Shown here in pieces: positions 49,006-57,697 of a DNA stretch of 64,000 nt. Position 1 is the stretch's first letter. Each line of letters begins with the position of its first letter. A program made the translations under genes and the position numbers. The notes below the pieces were generated by a model that was not told the origin of the DNA, ran no database searches, and saw only the letters and a list, made by a program, of their open reading frames with translations. Origin of the DNA: JAGVSR01 sp963708775 (lineage in GTDB: Bacteria > Pseudomonadota > Alphaproteobacteria > Rhizobiales > Hyphomicrobiaceae); assembly GCA_963708775.1 (NCBI GenBank), contig CAVPTI010000021.1:62001-126000 (forward strand), read 5' to 3'.

Positions 49006-50387
49006 GCGAGGGCGCACCATCGATGATACCCCACTTGCGCTTTGCGCCGAGCCCCACGGGCTATCTGCACTTCGGCAACCTGCGCACAGCCGTGCTCAAT
49101 TATCTCTTCGCTCGCAGGTACGGCGGCACGTTTCTGTTGCGTCTGGACGACACAGACCAGGAGCGATCGACGGAGGCGTTCGCGCATCAGATCCGTGAAG
49201 ACTTGCACTGGCTGGGGTTCACCTGGGATCGCGAGGCCAAGCAGTCGGACCGGACCGCTCGATACGATACCGCCGCGGAGCAGCTGAAGGCGGCGGGGCG
49301 GCTCTATGCGTGCTTTGAAACGCCCGATGAACTCGACCGGCGGCGGAAACGGCAACTCGCCAGCGGACGCCCGCCGATCTACGACCGGGCAGCCCTGAAA
49401 TTGACGTCCGAAGAGCAGGCGAAACTGCAAGCCGAAGGGCGTGCGCCGCATTGGCGGTTCCGCCTCGACAATGCGGGATCGGACGGTGGATTGCAGCCCG
49501 AACACACGAACGTCGCGTGGGACGATCTCATTCGCGGCACGCAAACGGTGGATCTGGGATCGCTGTCGGATCCGGTGCTGATCCGGGCCGATGGAACGTT
49601 TCTCTATACGTTTACGAGTGTCGTGGACGACATCGATTTCGGCATCACGCACATCATTCGTGGCGAGGATCACGTGACGAACACGGGCGTGCAGGTCGAT
49701 CTCTTCCGCGCGCTGGGCGCCACGCCCCCGTCGTTTGCACACCACGCACTTTTGACGGCCAGCGGCGATCTCAAAATGTCGAAGCGATCGGGCGATATGG
49801 CCTTGATGGGCAGCCGCGACCTGGAACCGATGGCGGTTGCCAGTTACGTGGCGCTGATCGGCACTTCGGATGCGATCGAACCGCTGCGGTCGATCGCGCA
49901 ATTGGCCGAGCGGCTCGACCTTTCGCACGTGTCGACCTCGGCGGCGCGTTTCGATCTGCAAGAGTTGCGAGCGCTGAATGCGCGGTTCCTGCATGCCACG
50001 CCATTTGCTGAGGTCGCTGAACGGCTGGCCGCAATGGGCGTCGGCGGCGGCGAGGCGTTCTGGCTTGCCGTCAGGGGCAACGTGACGGTGCTGGCCGATG
50101 CAAAAGAGTGGTGGGCCGTCGTCGGTGGCGAGATGGCACCCGTCGTCGAGGACGTGGGCTTCCTCGCCAAGGCGGCGGAGTTGCTTCCGGCCGAGCCGTG
50201 GAATGATGCGACCTGGGGCGAGTGGACTGGCGCTGTGAAGACTGCGACCGGGGCCAAGGGCCGAGCGCTGTTTCATCCGTTGCGACTTGCCTTGACGGCG
50301 CGTGATAGCGGCCCCGAACTGAAAGCACTGCTGCCGCTGATCGGGCGGGAGAAAGTGTTGGCGCGGCTGTCGGGGCAAACGGCCTGA
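49002..50387 (+). CDS. gltX: Glutamyl-tRNA synthetase
   Basis: An intact 461-residue class I synthetase charging tRNA with glutamate. The HIGH-like motif is RFAPSPTGYLHFGNLRTA and the KMSKS motif is LKMSKRSGD at about residues 257-265. DDTDQERSTEAF and DHVTNTGVQVDLF are further family segments. Length is slightly short of the usual 470-500. Alphaproteobacteria often carry two GltX proteins, and this shorter form with a 'HFGN' motif could be the one that also serves tRNA-Gln. That is an inference from family lore, not decided by this sequence. The start is GTG inside the nadE stop overlap (GTGA). Confidence 0.93.
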   Translation: MSEGAPSMIPHLRFAPSPTGYLHFGNLRTAVLNYLFARRYGGTFLLRLDDTDQERSTEAFAHQIREDLHWLGFTWDREAKQSDRTARYDTAAEQLKAAGRLYACFETPDELDRRRKRQLASGRPPIYDRAALKLTSEEQAKLQAEGRAPHWRFRLDNAGSDGGLQPEHTNVAWDDLIRGTQTVDLGSLSDPVLIRADGTFLYTFTSVVDDIDFGITHIIRGEDHVTNTGVQVDLFRALGATPPSFAHHALLTASGDLKMSKRSGDMALMGSRDLEPMAVASYVALIGTSDAIEPLRSIAQLAERLDLSHVSTSAARFDLQELRALNARFLHATPFAEVAERLAAMGVGGGEAFWLAVRGNVTVLADAKEWWAVVGGEMAPVVEDVGFLAKAAELLPAEPWNDATWGEWTGAVKTATGAKGRALFHPLRLALTARDSGPELKALLPLIGREKVLARLSGQTA

Positions 50388-50389
50388 GC

Positions 50390-51502
50390 TTAAGGCGTGC
50401 GGACCTCGGAGGACCAGCCCGGAGCGTCCGCAGCAGCGGTGGCGGGTGCCGGATTTGCATTCGGCGGCGGTGATACCGCGCCCTGCTGCTGTGTGCCGTC
50501 GCCCGGCGCGACCGGCGTGCCCGCGTTGAACTCTTCCGCCTTGCACGAGCAGCCCTGCACGTACTCCTTGCGGTAGCGGAACGCCGTCTTCATCGACGAA
50601 TAGGGTGTGTTCGACTGTGCGCCGACCATCTGCTCCACTGATCCGCCGGGGTTCTGGTAATAGAAAAGTTCGGTTGGAGCGGCGCATTTCGAAGCGCAGA
50701 CTTCCGCGTCGCGTTCGAAATGGTTGGGGAGCGTGGAGAAGCTCACCGGGAAATAGTAGCCGTCGCAGAGGCGCACGCAGACCGTCCGGTAGGTCGCATA
50801 CGGGAGGTTGGAGAACGAACTGCCTAGGCCGCCACCGCCGCCGCCGCTTTCCTCCTGCCAGAGCGACTGGTAGGGGTTCTGTTCCGACCGGCGCGCCTGT
50901 TGCTGATACGTGGCGCCGCAATTGTTGCGCGCCAGTTCGCGGACGATCTCGTCTGTGTAGGACTTTCCGGACGAGGAGATCAGCTGGTTGCGCTGATTTT
51001 CAAGGTCGGCTTTTTGCCGCTTCATCCCTTCGACTTCGCGCGAGAGGTCGACGCACTTCTTGGTGTTGCGCAGCGTCTTGGAGAACAGAAAATATTCATA
51101 GCAGGAGCGCTCCAGCGTCTGTGACGACTGACGGTACTGCTGATCGATCTGACGCAACTGCCCCTCGACCATGGGAATGAGATCGCGGGACTGGCCGCCG
51201 TTCTGGTTTTCCTGAACAAGGCGCTGCTCGAGCTGGAGGCACACGGGGGACCTGCCACCGGCTGATGTCAGCGGCGGCGCGCCTGGAGCGGGTGGACGGG
51301 CGGCAGGTTCCGGCGGCGGGCGCCACACGGGCGGGGGCTGCTCGACGGGCTGGCGCTGCTGGGGTTGCTCCCAGGGCCAGGAGAACTGGGCTGATGCTGG
51401 GCTTGCCGCACCGGACATGACGGCGAACACGAGCGTCACCAGAGGCGCAATGCGGGTTGCGCGGCGGAGGGGACTGCCGATTTTATCGAATTTGCGCGTC
51501 AT
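50390..51502 (-). CDS. DUF2865 exported protein
   Basis: An intact 370-residue protein beginning MTRKFDKIGSPLRRATRIAP. A signal peptide (LVTLVFAVMSGAASPASAQ) and a Pro-rich linker are followed by a coiled-coil-like part (LEQRLVQENQNGGQSRDLIP, VEGMKRQKADLENQRNQL). A cysteine-rich C-terminal domain comes next, with TYRTVCVRLCDGYYFPVSFS, CASKCAAPTELFYYQNPGG and CSCKAEEF. This is the DUF2865 pattern of Hyphomicrobiales, function unknown. The cysteines suggest disulfides in the periplasm. It converges on gltX with 2 bp between stops. ATG 51502 is used because it starts the signal peptide. Confidence 0.85.
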   Translation of the reverse strand: MTRKFDKIGSPLRRATRIAPLVTLVFAVMSGAASPASAQFSWPWEQPQQRQPVEQPPPVWRPPPEPAARPPAPGAPPLTSAGGRSPVCLQLEQRLVQENQNGGQSRDLIPMVEGQLRQIDQQYRQSSQTLERSCYEYFLFSKTLRNTKKCVDLSREVEGMKRQKADLENQRNQLISSSGKSYTDEIVRELARNNCGATYQQQARRSEQNPYQSLWQEESGGGGGGLGSSFSNLPYATYRTVCVRLCDGYYFPVSFSTLPNHFERDAEVCASKCAAPTELFYYQNPGGSVEQMVGAQSNTPYSSMKTAFRYRKEYVQGCSCKAEEFNAGTPVAPGDGTQQQGAVSPPPNANPAPATAAADAPGWSSEVRTP

Positions 51503-51628
51503 CTCTTGGCCGGCTGTTCCTTCGGGCTTTGCCGGCATCCTTCGCCCAAGTCTTTGATCTGGAGTGGACTATGGCATAGGCCGGCAATGGGGAGCAAATG
51601 CGGCATGGCTGCTTGTGCAGGCCATGTT

Positions 51629-51669
51629 GTGCATGGCGACTCGGCTTCGCCGAGCCGGCCGCCATGCAC
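51629..51669. repeat. 41-base nested palindrome upstream of cysS
   Basis: Outer arms GTGCATGGCG (51629-51638) and CGCCATGCAC (51660-51669) pair perfectly. Inside them CTCGGC (51640-51645) pairs with GCCGAG (51649-51654) around a TTC loop. No T-run follows on either strand, so it is not a standard terminator. It could be an RNA structure in a leader or a small RNA. Confidence 0.7.
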
Positions 51670-51745
51670 GGGAGACAGGCATGGGATTGACGGCAACGGG
51701 GCGGGAACGCATAAGCAGCGGATGTCGATGCGCAAGCTCATCAGC

Positions 51746-51766
51746 GCCGCAACCGTCTGTTGCGGC
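51746..51766. repeat. Hairpin about 100 bp upstream of cysS
   Basis: Perfect eight-base arms GCCGCAAC (51746-51753) and GTTGCGGC (51759-51766) with a five-base loop. With the larger palindrome 77 bp upstream it could form part of a structured cysS leader. Confidence 0.55.
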
Positions 51767-51867
51767 AACCCCATTTCGGGCTAGTCAATTCCGCCGGCCG
51801 CGCCACCTCGTCTTCTTCTTGATGCAAGACCGAGTTCAGCCCCGCCGGTGAAGAGGGGCTTATCCAC

Positions 51868-53254
51868 ATGTCACTTAGGCTCTACAACACGCTGACGCGC
51901 CAAAAAGAGCCGTTTGAGCCAATCGATCGGAACAATGTCCGCATGTATGTGTGCGGGCCGACGGTCTATGATTTTGCCCACATCGGTAATGCGCGACCAG
52001 TCATCGTGTTCGATGTGCTATTCCGGCTGCTGAGAGAGATCTACGGCCCCCAGCACGTCACCTACGTCCGCAACATCACGGACGTGGACGACAAGATCAA
52101 TGCGCGGGCGGCCGAGCGCTATCCGGACCTTGCCCCCGAGTTGGGCATTCGCAAGCTGACCGAAGAGACGGCCGCGCAGTTCCACAAGGACATCGCGGCG
52201 TTGGGCGTGCTGCCGCCGACGGTGGAGCCGCGCGCGACCGAGCACATCGTCGAGATGGTTCAGCTCTGCGATCAGCTTGTCGCCAAGGGACATGCGTATG
52301 TCGCGGCCGATCATGTGCTGTTCGACGTCTCGTCGATGGCCGATTACGGGAAACTGTCGAACCGGTCTCTGGAGGAGATGGAGGCCGGATCCCGCGTCGA
52401 GGTGGCGCCCTACAAGAAAGGGCCGATGGACTTCGTGCTGTGGAAGCCCTCCAAGCCGGGAGAACCAGCCTGGCCGTCCCCGGCCGGCATCGCAACGCCT
52501 GGGCGGCCGGGATGGCACATCGAGTGCTCGGCGATGGCGGGCAAGCATCTCGGCGACGTGTTCGATATCCACGGCGGCGGGATCGATCTGACGTTTCCGC
52601 ACCATGAGAACGAGATCGCGCAATCGCGGTGCGCGCACGACACCGACGTGATGGCGCGGGTGTGGATGCACAACGGCTTCCTGCAGGTGGAAGGCGAGAA
52701 GATGTCGAAGTCGCTCGGCAACTTCATCACGATCCGGCAGCTGCTGGACGAGGGTTGGCCCGGCGAAGTGCTGCGCTTCAACATGCTGCGGACGCACTAC
52801 CGGCAACCGATCGACTGGACCAAAAAGAGCCTGGAAGAGAGCGAGAAAACACTGACGAATTGGTTCGCGCATGCAAGGTCGTCGTGGGGATGCGGCGGTT
52901 GCTCCGGGAGTGGTCGAGGCTCTTTCGGACGACCTCAATACGCCCAAGGCCATTGCTGAACTGCACCGGCTGGACGGGAACGGCGAGACCGCCGCGCTCA
53001 ACGTGACGCTGGCGTTTCTCGGATTCACGGGTCAAACGCTGAAGGCGCGCGCCGAGGTGCAGGCCAGTGAAGCGGCGGGCATGGCGTCGAAAGTGGAGCC
53101 GCTGATCGCGGCGCGGCTCGAAGCGCGCAAGCGGAAGGACTTCAAGGAGAGCGATCGCATCCGGGATGAGCTTGCGGGGATGGGTGTGACGCTGAAGGAC
53201 ACGAAGAACAAGGATACGGGCGAGATCGAAACGACGTGGGAGCTTCAGCGATGA
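51868..53254 (+). CDS. cysS: Cysteinyl-tRNA synthetase (one apparent frameshift)
   Basis: Class I synthetase charging tRNA with cysteine. Landmarks are MSLRLYNTLTRQKEPFEP, the zinc/HIGH region MYVCGPTVYDFAHIGNAR, WHIECSAM with zinc ligands, FPHHENEIAQS, GEKMSKSLGNF and the KSLEESE region. Near 52870 the frame breaks. Dropping one T from the TT 52863-52864 reads NWSRMQGRRGDAAVAPGVVE, then ALSDDLNTPKAIAELHRLDG and the end TTWELQR at 53254. Length of about 462 is typical. The stop overlaps the start of the next small gene (ATGA). It is the first gene of an operon reaching cimA. Confidence 0.94.
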
Positions 53255-53379
53255 CGACGGAATCGAAGGCGGTGCGGTGGGGGCTGCGGCTCGTGGGGAT
53301 CGGCATGATCCTGACGGCGCTGGCGTTGGCAGCGTGGTCATTCGGGCTCTTGGAGTTTGCTTTCACGGAGAGCAAGTAA
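53251..53379 (+). CDS. Tiny membrane protein, translationally coupled to cysS
   Basis: A 42-residue protein: a basic start MTTESKAVRWGLRLVG leads into one hydrophobic helix (MILTALALAAWSFGLLEFAF) and a short tail TESK. The ATG overlaps the cysS stop as ATGA, and its own stop overlaps the next small ATG (TAATG), so its place in the operon is tight. It is too short for a family call, but the overlaps and the clean helix make it likely to be a real gene. Confidence 0.65.
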   Translation: MTTESKAVRWGLRLVGIGMILTALALAAWSFGLLEFAFTESK

Positions 53380-53504
53380 TGCGCAATGCCTCGAACGCCG
53401 TCGGGCGGTCGATCGGGCGGCTTCTGGCGCTCGTCATCGTGGCCATCCTCGTCGTTGTGGCCGCGGTGTTGAGCGGCTTTCTTCCGGTAACCTTTGCGCC
53501 ATGA
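53379..53504 (+). CDS. Tiny membrane protein in the cysS-cimA operon
   Basis: A 41-residue protein beginning MRNASNAVGRSIGRLLAL with one strong hydrophobic helix (LLALVIVAILVVVAAVLSGF) and a short tail LPVTFAP. The start lies in the TAATG overlap with the previous small gene, and the stop overlaps the ATG of the acetyltransferase (ATGA). No family is recognised. Confidence 0.62.
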   Translation: MRNASNAVGRSIGRLLALVIVAILVVVAAVLSGFLPVTFAP

Positions 53505-54025
53505 CGAAGACCCGCTATCCGCTGCGGCCGTTCCTGCCGGCTGACACGCTCGCGCTGCGCGAACTCTTCGCGGCCAGTGTCGAGGAGTTAACGCAGGAGG
53601 ATTATGATGAAGATCAGCGGGCGGCTTGGGTGGCGTTCGCGGAGGATGCGGAGGCTTTCCGGGAGCGGCTTGAGGAGGCGACCACGATCGTGATCGACGT
53701 GGACCGCGAGCCGGCAGGGTTTGCTTCACTGAAAGACGATAGCATCCTCGACATGCTCTACGTTCACCCGTATCACGCTGGGTCCGGGATCGGTTCGGCT
53801 TTGTGCGACGCGCTGGAAACGCTGGCTAAGGCACGCGGGGCGGCGACAATCACGGTCGAAGCCTCCGAGACGGCCGTCGAATTCTTCGAGGCGCGCGACT
53901 ACACGGCGACGGAGCGAAATTCGGTCGAACGCTTCGGCGAGTGGCTGGCCACGACGACAATGAAGAAGACACTGAACGACGAACCGGCGGAACGCAGCGA
54001 GGACAGCGATGACGGGGAAGCGTGA
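53501..54025 (+). CDS. GNAT-family N-acetyltransferase
   Basis: A 174-residue protein with the GNAT fold: a first strand and helix (YPLRPFLPADTLALRELFAA), acceptor region and the acetyl-CoA loop at YVHPYHAGSGIGSALCDALE. A second-half strand EASETAVEFFEARDYTATER follows. The acceptor may be a small molecule or a protein; it is unknown. An acidic C-terminal tail (PAERSEDSDDGEA) is added. Its start overlaps the previous stop as ATGA, and its last 17 bases overlap the next small gene. It is intact. Confidence 0.85.
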   Translation: MTKTRYPLRPFLPADTLALRELFAASVEELTQEDYDEDQRAAWVAFAEDAEAFRERLEEATTIVIDVDREPAGFASLKDDSILDMLYVHPYHAGSGIGSALCDALETLAKARGAATITVEASETAVEFFEARDYTATERNSVERFGEWLATTTMKKTLNDEPAERSEDSDDGEA

Positions 54026-54140
54026 CGGCGACGATACGGGCCCGCCCTTCGAACGGCATGGGACGTATTACCTGATTTTGAAGCTTGCGGTTCTGGCGGC
54101 GGCGGTGGTCATCGCTCTGAAGGTCGCAGGCGTTTGGTGA
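54009..54140 (+). CDS. Tiny membrane protein overlapping the GNAT gene end
   Basis: A 43-residue protein with a charged start MTGKRDGDDTGPPFERHGTY and one hydrophobic helix (YLILKLAVLAAAVVIALKVA) ending GVW at TGA 54140. It overlaps the GNAT gene by 17 bases in another frame and ends 5 bases before the cimA ATG. The size, single helix and tight spacing repeat the pattern of the two small genes upstream. No family is recognised. Confidence 0.62.
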   Translation: MTGKRDGDDTGPPFERHGTYYLILKLAVLAAAVVIALKVAGVW

Positions 54141-54145
54141 GAGAG

Positions 54146-55755
54146 ATGACCAAGGAACGGCTCTATCTGTTCGATACGACGCTGCGCGATGGCGCGCAGA
54201 CGACGGGCGTCGATTTCTCGATTGCGGACAAGCGCCGCATCATCGGCGTGCTCGATCAACTGGGGCTCGATTACATCGAAGGCGGGTATCCCGGCTCCAA
54301 TCCAACCGATACGGAACTGTTTACGGCAAAGCCGAAGCTGGAAACGAGCCGGTTCACGGCATTCGGGATGACGAAGCGCGCCGGCCGGTCCGTTTCGAAT
54401 GATCCGGGATTTCAGACGCTGCTGCAGTCGGAGGCGGACAGCATTTGTCTCGTGGCAAAGTCGTGGGACTACCACGTGCGCGTCGCGCTCGGGATCACGA
54501 ACGAAGAAAACCTTGAAGGCATCGCCGACAGCATCAAGGCGGTTGTCGCCTCGGGCAAAGAGGCCATGCTCGACTGCGAGCACTTCTTCGACGGCTTCAA
54601 AGGCAACAAGGCGTATGCGCTGAGTGTCGCGAAGACCGCCTACGAGGCCGGAGCGCGCTGGGTGGTGCTGTGCGATACCAACGGCGGGACGCTGCCGCAC
54701 GAGATCGAGCGCATCGTGGCCGAGGTCGCGACGGTCGTGCCCGGCCCGCATCTGGGCATTCACACGCACAACGATACGGAAAATGCGGTGGCAAACTCGC
54801 TCGCGGCGGTGCGGGCAGGTGTACGCCAAATCCAGGGCACGCTGAACGGGCTCGGTGAGCGGTGCGGCAACGCCAATATGACGTCGATCATTCCGACGCT
54901 GCTGCTCAAGAGCGAGTTCGCCAATTTCTTCGATACGGGCATTACGGCGGAGAAGCTGCGCACGCTCACGCACGCGAGCCGCGTGCTCGACGAAGTGCTG
55001 AACCGCGCACCTGATCGCCATGCGCCCTATGTGGGCGAGAGCGCATTCGCGACCAAGGCGGGTATTCACGCATCGGCCATTCTCAAAGAGCCCGAGACGT
55101 ACGAACACGTCCGTCCGGAGGCGGTCGGAAACGAGCGACGGTTGCTCGTGTCGAAGCAGGCGGGACGCTCGAACGTTCTGGCCGCGCTGGAGCGGTTTGG
55201 TTTGTTTCCGATCGCGACGATGATCGGATCACGCGATTGCTCGACGAGGTGAAAGCCCGCGAAGCGTGCGGCTACTCGTATGAAGCCGCGGAGGCGTCAT
55301 TCGAACTCCTGGCGCGGCGGATGCTTTCGAACGTACCGCAGTATTTCTCCGTCGATAGCTTCCGGGTGATGGTTGAGCGGCGGCACAATGCGAATGGCAA
55401 GCTGGTGACGGTTTCGGAAGCCATCGTGAAGGTGCATGTGAATGGTGCCGCCGAGCCTCTTTGGTCGGTGGGAGAGGGCAATGGTCCGGTCAATGCACTC
55501 GATCAGGCGCTGCGCAAGGACCTGGGCAAATATCAGAAGCACATCAACGATATCGAACTCGTCGACTATAAAGTGCGCATCTTGACGGGTGGAACGGAAG
55601 CGGTGACGCGGGTTCTGGTTGAGACACACGACAACCTAACGGGTGAGCGGTGGATCACGGTCGGCGTTTCGCCCAACATTATCGATGCCAGTTTCGAGGC
55701 CCTGCTCGACAGCATTAATTACAAGCTATTCCGCGACGGCGCCGAGGCGGCCTGA
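54146..55755 (+). CDS. cimA: Citramalate synthase (one apparent frameshift)
   Basis: Joins pyruvate and acetyl-CoA to (R)-citramalate, a route to 2-oxobutyrate for isoleucine. The start MTKERLYLFDTTLRDGAQTT is the alpha-isopropylmalate-synthase-type opening with metal ligand DTTLRD. VVLCDTNGGTLPHEIERIVA, LGIHTHNDTENAVANSLAAV and LNGLGERCGNANM follow. At TTT 55205-55207 a missing T breaks the frame; restoring it reads LFSDRDDDRITRLLDEVKAR and leads into the C-terminal regulatory domain to 55755. The length of about 536 is right. The ribosome site GAGAG lies just after the preceding small gene. The regulatory domain usually binds isoleucine. Confidence 0.93.
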
Positions 55756-55760
55756 AGACC

Positions 55761-55798
55761 AGGGCGCCTAAGGATCAGGGCGCCTAAGGATCAGGGCG
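55761..55798. repeat. Short tandem repeat after cimA
   Basis: The 16-base unit AGGGCGCCTAAGGATC occurs at 55761-55776 and 55777-55792, followed by a partial third copy (AGGGCG, 55793-55798). It begins 6 bp after the cimA stop. It is too short to be a CRISPR array or satellite; it may come from slippage. Confidence 0.8.
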
Positions 55799-55857
55799 GT
55801 TGTGGCGGGAGAGGGCAACAGCGGCTATATGTGCCTCAGATGCGCTTGAGGCTCAAA

Positions 55858-56662
55858 ATGAACCGAACGTTCGCTCACCTCACCGGGCTCTGCTTCTACG
55901 CGATGGCGGGCGGGGCGGTGCAGGCGGCCGATCTGACGGCGAAGGATGTCACCTTCTCGCTATTCCAAGCCAAGCTCGGCAAGCCGATCGATTTCTCAGG
56001 CAAGAACCTGGCCGGTCTCGACCTTGCGGGCCTGGACTTCAAAGGTGCACGGCTAACGAAGGTTGATCTGCTTGGTGCCGATCTATCCGATGGCGTGTTC
56101 AAGGGATCGGATCTCAGCGGCGCCCGGCTCGACCGGGCGACGATCACGCGGGCCGATTTCAGCGGAGCCATTCTCGAACGGTGTGACGATCCTGCGGCCC
56201 AGCATCTACTCCACGTTCACCGTGGCGGACGCGAACTGGACGGAGGCGCCGAAGTTCACCGGTGCGAAGATGGCGGGGGCGAAGCTTTTTGGACGCTTCG
56301 ACTTCTCGGACTTCAAAGGGGCAGACCTCAAGGGCGCTCAATTCACGAGCCGCGATCCGCGCGATGAGAACACGTCGCTGGCGCGGTCAGGTCTGTTCAG
56401 CGGCGACTTCGACGATGCCAATCTGGAAGGCGCGGATTTCACCGACGGGCGGCTTGGGTTTGCGAGCTTCACCAATGCGAATGTGCGTGGCGTGCGTTTC
56501 AACGGCGCAGATCTGACGCGCGCCGATTTCTCCGGCGCGGACGTGACCGGGGCCAGCTTTGCCGGTGCCAATCTGGATGAAGCCAAGTTCACTGGAGCCA
56601 AGGGTTTCGAGACGGTGACCGGGCTTGAGCAGGCGAGCAACACGGACCGCGTCGTTCGCTGA
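55858..56662 (+). CDS. Exported pentapeptide-repeat protein (one apparent frameshift)
   Basis: About 267 residues. MNRTFAHLTGLCFYAMAGGA is a signal peptide. The first part has A(D/N)LxG-type pentapeptides (NLAGLDLAGLDFKGARLTKV). Near 56185 the frame shifts to ILRPSIYSTFTVADANWTEA, then AKMAGAKLFGRFDFSDFKGA, FTNANVRGVRFNGADLTRAD and the end ASNTDRVVR at 56662. Pentapeptide repeats make a right-handed square beta-helix. Most known examples are cytoplasmic; an exported one is less usual. The function is unknown. It converges on meaB. Confidence 0.83.
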
Positions 56663-56670
56663 AGTCGCTG

Positions 56671-57633
56671 TTAGTCCTTCAGCAAAGTGGCTGCGGCTTC
56701 GTCCGGAGATAATGTGCCGGCGAGCACGCGATCGGCGAGATCGTCGAGGCGACTGACGTTGCCGCGGCGGACGCGTGCCGCGACGAGATCAGCAGCGGCG
56801 CGGGCGATGAGATAGCGGGCGCGGCGTCGGCGGCGCGTCTGAGATCCTGATGCGCGAACGCGATCGCCGACCTTGCCGATTTCGGAAAGGAGACGATCGA
56901 CGCCCTCGCCCGAGGTGGCCGTCGTTTTCAGAACAGGGATCTTGTCGCTAATGGTGGCGCGGATCGACAGGGCGCCAGCCAATTGCTGCATCGTTTGTTC
57001 GGCGCCGGGGCGATCGCCCTTGTTGACGACGAGAATGTCGGCGATTTCGAGCAGGCCAGATTTCATGGCTTGAATGTCATCGCCCAGACCGGGAGCCGAA
57101 ATGACGACACGGACATCGGCCACTTCCGCGACATCGATTTCGTTCTGGCCGGTGCCGACGGTCTCGAGAAGGATGATGTCGAAGCCCGCTGCGTCAAAGG
57201 CATCGATGACGCGTACGGCGGCGGGCGAAAGGCCGCCAAGATAGCCGCGCGACGCGAGCGAGCGAACGAAGACGCCATCATCGTCCAGGGCTGCCGTCAT
57301 GCGGATGCGATCGCCGAGGATCGCGCCGCCGGAGATGGGGCTCGAGGGATCGACGGCGATGACGGCGACGGTTTTGCCGGCCGCGCGCAATTCACGGATG
57401 ACGGCATTGACGAGCGTTGATTTGCCGGCGCCGGGTGGACCGGTGAAGCCCGCGACAAGTGCGTGGCCGAGATACGGCTGCAGCGCTTGCAGGAGAGCAG
57501 GAGCGCGCGGCGAGAGCCGCTCGAGTTCAGTGACGGCTTCTGACACAGCGCGGCGCTCGCGCGCTGTGATGCGCGCGATGAGAGATTGGAGGTCCTCGGT
57601 TGAGGGGGAGGCGGTGGCGGCGTCTCGGGTCAT
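56671..57633 (-). CDS. meaB: MeaB/ArgK-type GTPase
   Basis: An intact 320-residue P-loop GTPase of the G3E family, chaperone of adenosylcobalamin-dependent methylmalonyl-CoA mutase. Visible are Walker A FTGPPGAGKSTLVNAV, VIAVDPSSPISGGAILGD, LETVGTGQNEIDVA (G3-like) and LVVNKGDRPGAEQTM (G4, NKGD). The C-terminal arm has RRRRRARYLIARAAADLVAA. It would load B12 into the mutase in propionate metabolism, but the mutase genes are not in this window. The start is ATG 57633. Confidence 0.93.
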   Translation of the reverse strand: MTRDAATASPSTEDLQSLIARITARERRAVSEAVTELERLSPRAPALLQALQPYLGHALVAGFTGPPGAGKSTLVNAVIRELRAAGKTVAVIAVDPSSPISGGAILGDRIRMTAALDDDGVFVRSLASRGYLGGLSPAAVRVIDAFDAAGFDIILLETVGTGQNEIDVAEVADVRVVISAPGLGDDIQAMKSGLLEIADILVVNKGDRPGAEQTMQQLAGALSIRATISDKIPVLKTTATSGEGVDRLLSEIGKVGDRVRASGSQTRRRRRARYLIARAAADLVAARVRRGNVSRLDDLADRVLAGTLSPDEAAATLLKD

Positions 57634-57697
57634 GACGTCCGCTGTACGTGACCGCGCTCACCGGTGCAACGGGGTGCGGCCACCGTCCACGGAACGA

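Larger units (their letters stand above)
51503..51867 (+). other. Divergent intergenic region with two strong hairpins
   Basis: The 365 bp between the divergent DUF2865 and cysS genes contain no convincing gene. Two perfect hairpins lie in it (annotated at 51629-51669 and 51746-51766). Short frames on both strands look like chance. Promoters for both genes should be here, but I cannot place them. Confidence 0.5.

Noticed and set aside
46936..49020. Long open frame of nearly 700 codons on the minus strand
   Set aside because: It is antisense to the intact nadE gene, has no family pattern and is rich in Arg and His, as expected for a shadow of GC-rich coding DNA.
48849..50921. Long minus-strand open frame of about 690 codons
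   Set aside because: It lies antisense to the end of nadE and all of gltX, which is intact, and then crosses the DUF2865 gene in the wrong frame. No motif supports it.
51506..51784. Short frames in the DUF2865-cysS gap
   Set aside because: Frames on both strands overlap the palindromes and have no signal, helix or ribosome site that would support a gene.
54146..55755. Programmed ribosomal frameshifting in cimA
   Set aside because: No slippery heptamer with a following structure is seen at 55205, and citramalate synthases are not known to use it. A missing T explains it.
55761..55798. CRISPR-like repeat after cimA
   Set aside because: Only two and a third copies of a 16-base unit with no spacers; it is a short tandem duplication.
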